Below, piece by piece: positions 54,841 through 64,000 of a stretch of DNA of 64,000 nt. Position 1 is the stretch's first letter; the number at the start of each line of letters is the position of its first letter. The translations under genes were made by a program, and so were the position numbers. Location: assembly GCA_022495995.1 (NCBI GenBank), contig JAFEMH010000732.1, forward strand, positions 124,001 to 188,000, given 5' to 3'. The stretch is from Adenophora triphylla var. japonica (taxonomy: Eukaryota > Streptophyta > Magnoliopsida > Asterales > Campanulaceae). The notes beneath the pieces were generated by a model. The model was given only the letters and a program-made list of their open reading frames with translations, was not told the origin of the DNA and searched no databases.

Positions 54841-55886
54841 CATGCGTCGCATTTTAAGGCAAAATCCATTGCGTCTTGTCTCATAGTGGGCCAATAGTAT
54901 CCCGTTTTAAGGGCTTTGGAGGATAATGACTTGCCCCCAGAGTGATTTCCACACTCACCAGCATGTAGATCATGTAGGACCTCTTCAACTTCTCTGGGCT
55001 CTAAACACCTCATGTACAGACCTGTCGCAGACCTCCGGAACAATTTGTTATTAGTTAAGGTGAACCTGGACATCTTCATTCTGAACGACCTTTGATTCTT
55101 GACGTCCAGTAGAATGGTTCCGTCTTGCAAATATCGCACAATAGGTTGGATCCATGTTGACACTGCTCCCTGGCCCAGAGAAGATGCTTTCGAACGATCT
55201 AGGATCACGCATTCTTCAGTTTGATCAATGGCTGGATACTGGACGTAGATGATCGGGATGTTGGCATTTATCATCGCCCCACATGCTGACCCTAGGTTAG
55301 CCAAAGCGTCGGCTTCGGCATTTTCTTCGCGTGGTACCTGTTCCAAGGAGAAACTAACAAAACACGCAGCTAGCACTTTTACATGCTGAAGGTAAAGTGT
55401 CATCCTGGCGTTCTTAGCTGCATAAGATCTATTAAAGTGATTAACTAATAATAAAGAATCGATAAAGACATTAAGATGAGTAACATCTAAACTAAGAGCA
55501 GTAGATAAACCCATGATCAAAGCTTCGTATTCGGCTTCGTTATTTGTTGCTTGGAATTCACAAGAAACCGCCTGGGGGATTAATTCGCCTTGAGGCGATT
55601 TTAACAATATACCCAGTCCTGCACCCCTTGAGTTGGATGCTCCATCTGTGAACAACGTCCAGTACCTGGGGGAATTATTACCTTCGAGGTGTTGGACTTC
55701 TAGCTCCACCTCAGGATGCAAGGTAGCACTGAAATCGGCTACAAAATCCGCAAGGGCTTGTGACTTAATTGCTCTCCTGGGTTTGTAAGAGATTTCATAC
55801 ATGCCGTGCTTGACTGGCCACTTGGCCATTCTCCCTGACATCTCAGGAGTTCTCATAACAATCCTGATAGGATAGTTAGTTTTCAC
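54841..55886 (-). pseudogene. Archaeal-type RNase H and truncated integrase of Ty3/Tat element C
   Basis: One open frame encodes the end of RNase H 1, then the second RNase H with all acidic motifs visible: FTDGASN, NNEAEYEAL, FIDSLLL and EADALANLG. It continues through the linker to the integrase zinc region (GYYWPTMRQDAM...KCDAC), where it is cut by LTR Z at 54,840. The catalytic core of integrase is absent from the window on this side. Compared with element A, this copy keeps the first Asp of the second RNase H. Confidence 0.85.
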
Positions 55887-57222
55887 AATAATAGGATGCG
55901 TTTCAAAGTAATGACATAAATTAGTAGATGCAACGATTAAAGCGAGGATAAGTTTTTCTAAATGGGAGTACCTGGTTTCCGCATCTAGAAGAGATTTACT
56001 TACATAGTAAACGGGATGCTGACCGCCTTGATCTTCCTTTACCAGGACATCACTTACCGCACTCTCTGATATGGCTAAGTATAAGTGGAGGGATTCCCCA
56101 GGTTTTGGTTTAGAGAGAAGAGGTGAGGATGTGAGGTATGAGGTTCAAGAAGGCTTTTTCGTGCTGCTAGGTCCACTGGAACAGCTTGTTCTTCCTCAAG
56201 ACGTCATAAAACAATTTGCATTTTTTGGAGGACTTAGAGATAAACCGATTTAAGGCCTCTACTCGCCCTGTCAATCTTTGTACATCTTTGATGTTTTTAG
56301 GGGATTGCAGGTTGAGGATAGCTTTGATCTGTTCTGGGCTGGCCTCGATTCCCCTCTTAGTCACCATATACCCCAAAAACTTCCCAGCTCTAACTCCTAA
56401 GTTGCATTTGGAAGGGTTCAGCTTCATATTGAAGGCTTCTAAGATGTCAAAGGCTTCTGTCAAGTGTTGAACATGATCTTCCATATTCTTGGACTTTACC
56501 ACCATGTCATCTATGTATACTTCCATTATTTTGCTGAGATGATCCTTGAACATCTTGTTTACCAGTCTTTGATAGGTTGCCCCGGCATTCTTTAATCCAA
56601 ATGACATGGCAATATAACAGTATATACCTTCAGGAGTTATGAAGGCGGTGTCTTCTTGATCAGAAGGCTCCATTTGGATTTGCTGATAACCCGAAGAAGC
56701 GTCCATGAAGGTCAACACGTTGTGACCAGTTGTTTCGTCTACCAAAGAGTCAATATGGGGCAGCAGGAATGGATCCTTGGGACATGCTCTGTTCAGATCA
56801 GTAAAGTCTACGCATACACGCCATTTCCCATTTTTCTTCTCAACGACCACCACATTGGCGAGCCATCTAGGGTACTGTACTTCCCTGGTCATATTGGATT
56901 TTAGCAGTCTTTCTACTTCCTCCTTGATAATTTGATTCCGCTCTTGGGCAAATTTCCTCCTCTTCTGATGGACTGGCTTGATGGTAGGGTCGATATTCAA
57001 CTTATGAGTTATGATGCTTTTATCTATCCCGGTCATATCTTCATGTTTTCAAGTGAAACACAACCTTCTACTCTTCAAAAAGTTGAAAAGTTCTTCCTCA
57101 ATTTCAGGAGGTAATTCAGCTCCAACAAGCACATGGGCATCAAGGTTGGAGGTGTCTATGGGCTCTTTTTTTACGTCATATTCAGCAGCCTCCAAGATGT
57201 CCTTGATGCCTTTCTGTAATTG
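55887..57222 (-). pseudogene. Reverse transcriptase and first RNase H of element C
   Basis: The RT frame 56,167-57,036 has WRVCVDFTDLNRACPKDPF, MDASSGYQQIQ and YIDDMVVKS. Upstream to 57,222 the frame is open apart from one TGG to TGA change near 57,050 (where element A has FAWKHEDM). Downstream, a TAG replaces the residue after FQWT near 56,167, and a frameshift follows. The first RNase H has LAISES in place of the DAS motif and KTNYP in place of TDH, so its catalytic aspartates are gone, as in element A. Confidence 0.85.
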
Positions 57223-57225
57223 CTA
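57217..57225 (-). promoter_or_regulatory. In-frame UAG-CAA-UUA recoding site, element C
   Basis: The gag-protease frame ends GAA-UAG-CAA-UUA and continues in the same frame toward RT (QLQKGIKDILEAAEYD). The stop and its six following bases are identical to element A, whereas the adjacent coding differs. It is consistent with tobamovirus-type readthrough. Confidence 0.65.
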
Positions 57226-59546
57226 TTCTGGATGGGAAGTAGAACATGCTTTCATATTTGTTTTATAGCACTCCTTGGCGGCTTGTAGGTCTCCTTTTAC
57301 TTTGATTACACCCCAAGGTGTTGGCATCTTGAGGCATTGGTGATATGTGGATGGAACTGCTTTCATGCTATGTATCCATGGTCTTCCCAAGATGAAATTA
57401 TAGGCTGAGGGACAGTCAATCACACAAAACTTTTCCATGGAGTTCAATCCTTCAACATAGACTGGCAATTTGATTTCCCCAATTGTTTGATTGGTATCCC
57501 CACTGAATCCCACTAGAACAGAGGAATTCTTCACAACTTCAGATAAGGGAATTGACATTTCTTCTAATGTGCTTTTCATGACCAAGTTTACTGAGCTCCC
57601 ATTATCAACCAAGATACGCTTGACCTTACAATTGGCAATCTGCAAGGTGATGACTAACCCGTCATGATGAGGATCTAAGATATTTTCCTTATCATCTTGA
57701 TCAAAAACGATCTGCTGGCCCAAGGAAGCATCTATACGCCGTGCTGGTAGTTCCATCTTATCTTTCTTGGAATCCTTAGCATGACGCTTTGCTGGAGAAT
57801 ACGTGGTGCCACAAATGTCTGATCCACCCGTGATAAAGTTGACCACCTTAGTTGCAGAAGGAGGTAAAGAAGGAGCATCAGTGATGGCTTCTTTTGTTTC
57901 AGCCCGTCCTTTTCTTTTCCCGAGCAGATCTTTGAGGAGGCCCTTCGAGAGTAAGTGGCAGATCTCCTTCCTCAAGCAATGCAATTTTCGATAGTGTGGC
58001 CAAAATCTTCATGGTAAGCGCACCATTTAGATTTGTCCTTCCAAGGTGATGTTCTGTCAGCTGCCTTCGGCCATCTCGCCTTTCTTCCTAAGTTGTCCAT
58101 TGCATGTAGGAGTCCTGAAACGTCAACAGAAAAACAATAATCACTAATCTTAGGATAAGATGTTTCGTCCTCAACACTGTCATCTTCTACAACATTAATT
58201 TTAGAAGAGTCAGTTCTAGAGTAGGGTTTTCCCCTGTTAGATCGATAGTGAGAGGATTCTGCTTTTCTGTCAGGATTTTCATATGTTGACGTCTTCTTTG
58301 ACACCTTGCCATGAATCATCTCGTCTTCCTCCAGCCTGATGAAACGAATGGACCTCGTCCTGACTTCTTCTAAGCTTCTAGATGGAAACATAACAAGATC
58401 TTGGTAGAATAGTGATTCTCTTTTCAGGCCCATCCTGAAAGCTTCTGTTGCAGTTGACATGTTAATGTGAGGAATGCTTACGGCCTCCTTGTTGAACCTG
58501 AACACGTAGTCTTTTAAGGTTTCGTCATGTTGTTGCACAATCCTGTAAAGGTCACTTGTTAATTTTTCAAACACACAATTGCAAGAAAATTGGTTAAGAA
58601 ACATGTTAATTAATTGAGAGTATGATGAGATGGAGTTCATAGGTTGGTTAGTCAGCCACATCAAGGCGAGACCAGATAAGGTGGATCCAAAACCACTGCA
58701 CAAGCAAATTTCTTTAAAATGCGGGGGAATGCTGATGATGTTCATTTTCTCTTGGTACAGGGCTATATGCTCTGCAGAATCTGTTGTGCCATCATATTTC
58801 TTCATGGGGGGTACTTGGAATCTCTTAGAGATCTCCACTTCGGCTATAGCAGGAATAAAACGCGAATCATGATGGCTAGTTGGAGATGCTTGGTTGAAAG
58901 ACAAGGTAACTCCTGGGACTTTCATGAGGATGTCCTTGAGCTGCTGCACTTCTCTAGCAAGGGCGGTATCTGCAATAGGGTTAGTGGCAACTAAGGGATT
59001 GAAAGGAGTATTGAATACGTTAAAACTCCCTGTTTACCCCACAGGAGGTGGGGCTGCAAAAGTAAAACATGATGACAGCGGCATCGGGTTGGATGTAACG
59101 GTGGTGCTTTTAGTCTGAACAGTATTGAACGTGGACATGTTGCCTTGGCCACCACTTGCACTCATCCCAGCATCCGAGAAAAGAGTCCTAGGCTACAAGG
59201 GGGAGGCCTTTGGCATGCTAACAACTGGAATGTTGCGCCCTGAAGCCGAAAAATCATGCCGCAATCTGTCAAGGTGAGTGAAGATCGTCTAATTGGTCTG
59301 TTGCTGTCCATCGAGCTGGTCTTTCAACTGCTGCATCATACTCATCATGGCAGTTATAACTTCTAACGAGATTCCAGGCAGCATCATGGATGAAGATCCA
59401 CTCAGACTAAGCCCTTGGTTTTGAGATGTGACAGCGCCAGAGCCCACAGGTGAATGCATGCTAGTCGTCACAGGCAAGCTTGACGTACTGGTTCTTGCTC
59501 CAGTTGCGACGATGGGGGTAGACATAGCTGAAGTTGGATTGCTCAT
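57223..59546 (-). pseudogene. Gag and protease of element C
   Basis: Gag starts near 59,546 (MSNPTSAMSTPIV) and is interrupted by stops near 59,289 and 59,190 and one near 59,035. The main gag block 57,972-58,949 is open (FQVPPMKKYDGTTDSAEHI; MFLNQFSCN; FDFGHT-like WCAYHEDFGHTIENC). A one-base deletion near 57,975 shifts to the protease frame (57,223-57,984), which has ILVDNGSSVNLV, FILGRPWIHSMKAV and the UAG end. It is the most complete gag in the window for this family. Confidence 0.8.
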
Positions 59547-59572
59547 CTTAATTGGAATCTAAAAAATCAAAG

Positions 59573-59593
59573 TTCCCACGGACGGTGCCAAAT
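59573..59593 (-). other. Primer-binding site of element C
   Basis: On the minus strand, TTTGGCACCGTCCGTGGGAA follows the LTR end ...CCAAAACA. The TGGCxCCGTCxGTGGG pattern is that of Tat/Ogre-type elements. The tRNA is not confirmed. Confidence 0.65.
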
Positions 59594-60143
59594 TGTTTTG
59601 GACAAATTTCAACAAGTAAATTTATCTTATCAAGGATGTTTGGGCACAAATGGAATATAATTCACAAAACAAGATGAACGCATGGATGTAATGAGGAAAC
59701 CCTTAGAACAATCCTTCGAGGGGAAAAACCTCGGGAGGCTTTTGGAAAGCCTACCTAAACCAAAAAAGTATTATTGAATATCGTAGTTTTTTAGTACACG
59801 TTCAGTATGAGAGTAAGCAAGAATGTGTAACGTGTATACAGGTGCATTCTAAGAGTAATATATAGACATGATCGTAACTGAAAAAACAACAACTTGAATG
59901 ACATGCTAATATTTCGCCTAAAATCTCGCCATTAGTTGATGAAGATCAGCCGTTATCCCGTGGTTGATGGTTGGAACCATTGTGTTGTTGTTTTGACCAA
60001 GTCCAAGCAGTCGTATGAATGAGTTTTTTTTATTTATAATTTTGTTCCTAAAAAATAGAAAAATACAACAAACAGTTTCAAGGTGTTAGCTCAAGATGTA
60101 AGTCAAGACGTTACCTCAAGATGGATGTCCAAGGTGTAGAACA
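59594..60143 (-). repeat. 5' LTR of element C
   Basis: It starts on the plus strand TGTTTTGGAC..., as in LTRs A and B, and shares CTCGGGAGGCTTTTGG-like and ACAAATTTCAACAAG segments with them. The right end is placed at ...GTGTAGAACA (60,143), directly before copia coding sequence. That end is less certain because the partner LTR is missing. Confidence 0.6.
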
Positions 60144-60149
60144 TGCTGA

Positions 60150-60757
60150 GTGGAAATTTTAGGGTGAAACAGTGACAATGGTGGAATACATTGGACTTTG
60201 TCCTTTTCTCTTTTCTCATGGAATCCAACACCTCACTTCTCCTCCTCACACTCCCGAACACAATGGCTACTCTAAACATCGCCATCGTCATATTGTGGAA
60301 GCCGGTTTGTCTCTCCTCACCCACTCCTCCATGCCTAAAAAATATTGGTCCTTAGCCTTTTCCACTACTTACTACCTCATTAACCGTATGCCCACTCCCA
60401 CTCTAAATCTTCACTCTCCCTATTCCATTCTCCACAACCAAAATCCTAATTACCTCAAGTTACGCAGTTTTGGTTGTCTTTGTTATCCTTGGCTTTGCCC
60501 CTATACATCACACAAACTTGAACCTAGGTCCACTCCATGCGTCTTTGTTGGCTACTCTCCGACGCAAAGCACTTATCACTGTCTTGACACCACCACTCAT
60601 AAAATTTCACCTCTCGTCATGTTAAATTTATTGAACATGAATTTCCCTTTGCCAAAATCACTCATGCCGGCTCCTCCTTGCCTAATGCTAATGAATGGTG
60701 CACTATGTCCATCCCTCTTCTTACTTCAGCCCCTCTCTGCCTACACCTACTCCCCTC
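60150..60757 (+). pseudogene. Copia integrase fragment (target of element C)
   Basis: The frame at 60,172-60,768 has HGIQHLTSPPHTPEHNGYS, HRHIVEAGLSLL, YLINRMPTPTL and RSFGCLCYPW, which are copia integrase core/C-terminal motifs. The upstream DNGG is in a shifted frame. It is cut on the left by LTR C (60,143) and on the right by another copia LTR (60,758). No RT follows. Confidence 0.85.
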
Positions 60758-62149
60758 TGTTGGTGTAATGCCCTAGGCTTTAGTTATGTTTAACTGAAAA
60801 CCGTTATGTATCATCTTTATCGTTTATGTTTATTATTTGATTATTATATAGTTTGCATATTTATTGTAATAATCTCTGTCCCTAATTATTAAGAGAATAA
60901 TTAGTATAATTGTCAATGGATAATCATATGATGATTATATGCATAGAGATGCACATTGAAATTATGGGTACTTGTAAGAGAACAAGTGACTGGACTTGAC
61001 CCGTATGAGATTTATGTCATGGTCAAATGTCATAATTAAATCTCATATGGTGACTTCATTTAGTCCCTAGACCTGAGATTATCATGACCTTACATATGAT
61101 GAAAGTCATGTTTGATTTTAGTCAAACGATATCTTAACACGATATTTATAAAGGCTATCTTTGGCATGATCGGATTCATGATGGGAAGGATGATAAGTCA
61201 AGATGGAATTTGTCCCTCGAAAGAGAGATGTTTTGCTTGGGCCCCTCGATGAGTGATAATGATGAAAGCGTGTGGCCACACCCCAATATGATTGGACTAT
61301 CATTATACTCAAGATCGAGAAAGCATTGAACAAATACAAGTTGACGTGGACCATGACTTGTGTTCAATATAACATCGTGAGACAAAGGGAGAAATGGAAG
61401 TGTACCATTGGAAACGTGAACTCTTACGTTGTGTTATTTGGGTAGACATAATGGCTTGCTAGAGTCCGCTTATGTCTTATGAGGGTCGATATGATCGGAC
61501 TCATTGCCAACATAATACAATCCTATTGGGTCACACACAAATAGAATGAATTGGTTGAACAAAAGGAAGAATAATTGAAAGTTTCGTAAGCGGCTAAGTA
61601 TGTCACGCGACATAACTAGCCACCGGCTAATTATGTCACGCGACATAACTAGCCACCCACGCGGATTGACACTGGTCTCCTAATTCGATTAGGAAACATA
61701 GTAATGCTAATGTAGTATAAATATGAGAGGTCTGTCAACCCTAATGGTCTAGCCGAATTTTTCAATAGAAATTCACAATCAAAAGTCCTCTCAATATTCT
61801 TCCATAAGTTTTAGGAATCTAGCAATTCCCAACCCGAGAATCGTTCTCGACATTCATATTTGTGTGGATTACCAAAAGAGGGTCTTAATTTTGTTCAAAC
61901 AAATCAAAGACCTAGAGTTCAAATCTGAAGATCCAAAGGAGTTTAAGATTCGAAGATTTGAAGATCAAAAGTTTGTGATTACGAATCACATAATTATCCG
62001 TTCGATAGCTCAAGACCGAAAAGCAATTTAGGTTGGTAAATTCTATCTCATAGCAATTCAATTTAATTGTATAGAACGGATCTTAGGGCTTGGGTTTTGT
62101 GTTAATTTTATGCTTAATTCCGCTGCGCATGGACCAATAAAACCCAACA
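60758..62149 (+). repeat. 5' LTR of a copia element
   Basis: A 1,392-bp LTR, TGTTGGTGTAATGCCC...AAACCCAACA, followed at once by a Met-type primer site. TATA TATAAATA at 61,716-61,723. Upstream of it are two TATGTCACGCGACATA inverted repeats (61,599 and 61,632). It is related to the solo LTR at 30,992. The left 5-bp flank is CCCTC; the other end of the element is outside the window. Confidence 0.9.
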
Positions 62150-62150
62150 G

Positions 62151-62163
62151 TGATATCAGAGCC
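62151..62163 (+). other. Copia primer-binding site (initiator Met tRNA type)
   Basis: TGATATCAGAGCC, one change from the standard TGGTATCAGAGCC, lies 1 nt after the LTR. Confidence 0.85.
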
Positions 62164-63689
62164 CCGTTCGTATGATTAAGTTTGAATTAACATGCTAGAT
62201 TTAAGATATAAATTGTTTATATGCTTATTGCATGTTTTTGTATGCGATAGAATTTTGATTGTTTATGTGAAACAATGTGAAAATCATTTTCGAATTATGA
62301 TGAATTAAATCTGTAAAAGGGTCGTTTTATATGATTTAATTGCCATGTAATCTGAATTGATTGAAATCTGGAAATCCTGCAAACTGGCTACCTATGTCGT
62401 GCGACATAGTAGGCCCTATGTGGAAATCTGGTAATCTGGCTAGTTATGTCACGCGACATACTTAGCCACTGGCTAGTTATGTCACGCGACATAATAAGCC
62501 AAATCAGGCGAAATCGGTTTGTTTAATTTTTACGCTATTCTGTGATTGTGTTTACAATCTGATATGTTTATATGATAATCTGGATGCTATAAATTTCTGG
62601 AAAAAAAATTTATAGGACCATGCTAGATTAATTCATTGTTTATGATGCATGCTTAATTAATTCAAATATGTTTTTATTAATTATTGCGATGCATGAATTA
62701 ATTGTTCTTAAGTGTTAAGAATTTTATTAGATGTTTAGTTAAAACATTGATTCAGAGTTTCCTAATATGTTTAGATTTAGACATTGTAAATTTTGGATTT
62801 TATGATTGTTTATGGAAACAAGTCATAATTACGCGAAATTTAAAAGGAAACTGATTGTTTATAAAAGGTAATGATTATGTTGCCAAATCAGAGCTGATTT
62901 CTAATTGTGCATGACTAGGAGAGTTCTGTCTAAGGAAGAGTTGGTACTTAAGTAGTCCTTGTGGCTCACCTATCTTCCTGGGAACTTACCTGGTGCATGA
63001 TTGTGACTATCTTTTCTGATATGCTTATAATCTACCTTAAAGAACCTTTATTTAACTTTTAAGTTCTTTATGCCAATCCATGATTAAAACACTTGAGACC
63101 ACTCGGATAGTTTTGGGTGGGCTTGCCATAGCAAGGTGCTTTGATTCTATTCCGTTTGCGAGCAAGATGAGGAAATGGTGGTTCCTATACGTTTAAAATG
63201 GATGAACTTAATTGGGTTATCAAAATGGTTTTGGACCCAAGGCATAAGATGAGATTAAAATATGCTTGGACATATGATGTCTTAAATAAATCTCATAAAA
63301 GATCCTAAGAGTCATATATGATATGATTGATATTTTCTACCTAATTAGTTTAATCTTGAGCGGTGCGCCATAGCGTACTTGAGATTAAATTAAAGTTGGA
63401 TCTTAGCCCTAAGAGTCATATACGATATGATTGATGTTTTCTACCTAATTAGTTTAATCTTGAGCGGTGCGCCATAGCGTACTTGAGATTAAATTAAAGT
63501 TGGATCTTAGCCCATTAAATGCATATTATGCTTATTTGCATTGGAAGGTGTATGATTTAGTGGGAGTATTTGTAAAATACATTATTTGCTCTTAAATGAT
63601 AAATGTGTTGATATTGATATGTGTTCATATAATTTGTATATTTTGTTGTAGAAGTAGCATTACATAATGATAATTGCGATTCATCCTTA
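62164..63689 (+). other. Copia leader with inverted repeats and a 104-bp tandem duplication
   Basis: AT-rich and noncoding. TATGTC-loop-GACATA repeats recur at 62,393 (one variant), 62,445 and 62,478. A block starting CTAAGAGTCATAT at 63,305 is repeated at 63,409, nearly identically, to about 63,512. No ORF of note. Confidence 0.75.
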
Positions 63690-64000
63690 TGAAGGACAAA
63701 GTTCGAAAGGAACGATACAATTAATTCTGATTGGATCAGAAGCCTAAAGAATGGTTCTTAGGTAAAAGTGTACGTTCTTGACGAATTCGTTCCTACTGAA
63801 CCCATTGCAAATGTTGCAAAGGGCAAATAAGGAAGCAACATTAGAAACATAGTGATGATTCTGACAATATTGCTTGCCTTGTATTTGCCACCATGTTTAA
63901 AGGCTCTTATGAAGAACCTTGAGCACATGATAACTATTCTTTTGTTTTAGCATAACGCAAAAGGGAAATGTTTCAAGTGCAAGCTAGGCAAAAGATATAT
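63690..64000 (+). pseudogene. Copia gag, 5' part, degenerate (continues past window)
   Basis: Short frames include DDSDNIACLVFATM and FQVQARQKIY. Their order and the QARQ-x-Y motif fit the copia gag N-terminal half. Stops and frameshifts interrupt them, and the window ends inside the gene. Confidence 0.5.

Noticed and set aside
27518..58949. B integrase half and C gag-RT half as one Ty3 element split by the nested X/Y/Z cluster
   Set aside because: The two parts overlap by about 45 bp of homologous codons with different sequence (SYVQKCDAC versus DFALKCDAC), and there is no target duplication; they are different families.

Overview
The window is nuclear DNA of a flowering plant, probably a eudicot. 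It is built almost entirely of nested transposable elements, with no rRNA, ordinary tRNA or intact host gene recognised. The evidence is Ty3/Tat-type LTR retrotransposons with plant-specific antisense genes, plant-type telomere heptamers (TTTAGGG and variants), a CTAG-ended Helitron, an RTE-clade LINE with a (GTT)n tail, a CACTA element, 'CTCCCTCCG' MITEs, a tRNA-derived SINE, and copia elements with an initiator-Met-type primer-binding site.

Layout: (1) 1-15.24 kb and 15.25-28.49 kb are two copies of one composite block: Helitron, AT-rich repeat, a 5'-UTR/first-intron-like gene fragment, then a minus-strand Ty3/Tat element of the 'A/B' family. That element has a 3' LTR on the left, an antisense four-exon gene on the plus strand, a palindromic tandem array, and integrase, RNase H, RT and gag on the minus strand. 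Copy 1 keeps gag to integrase but is mutated. Copy 2 is cut inside integrase at 28,485 but keeps a fully open antisense gene (about 534 codons after splicing). Copy 1 is followed by a palindromic repeat block (11.5-11.85 kb), a 167-bp tandem array (11.85-12.7 kb) and a degenerate telomere-like array (12.7-14.2 kb) with an internal inversion and a SINE. The copy 2 Helitron carries an RTE LINE in one of its introns, and that LINE is split by a 4.3-kb CACTA element that contains MITEs.

(2) 28.49-54.84 kb is a pile of related, GC-richer Ty3/Tat elements whose LTRs share the termini TGTAAGTACCC...TTTCA. A plus-strand fragment 'Y' (5' LTR and leader, with a copia solo LTR) comes first. Next is a 17.3-kb minus-strand element 'X' with both LTRs, gag, protease and integrase but no RT or RNase H, plus two antisense genes. 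Last is an opposite-orientation fragment 'Z' of the X family. (3) 54.84-60.14 kb is a diverged A/B-like Ty3/Tat element 'C' (minus strand: truncated integrase, archaeal-type RNase H, RT, protease, gag, PBS, 5' LTR). It sits in a copia integrase fragment. (4) 60.76 kb to the end is the 5' LTR, PBS, leader and start of gag of another copia element.

The main items for follow-up are: a UAG-CAA-UUA stop-codon context conserved between gag-protease and RT in two diverged Ty3 elements; the spliced antisense gene; a 14-bp palindrome GGTCCGTACGGACC shared by the LTR U3 and the upstream regions of both antisense genes of X; a five-exon reading frame conserved inside the Helitron; and the nested, twin-primed LINE. 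All identifications come from reading the sequence. No database search was run.
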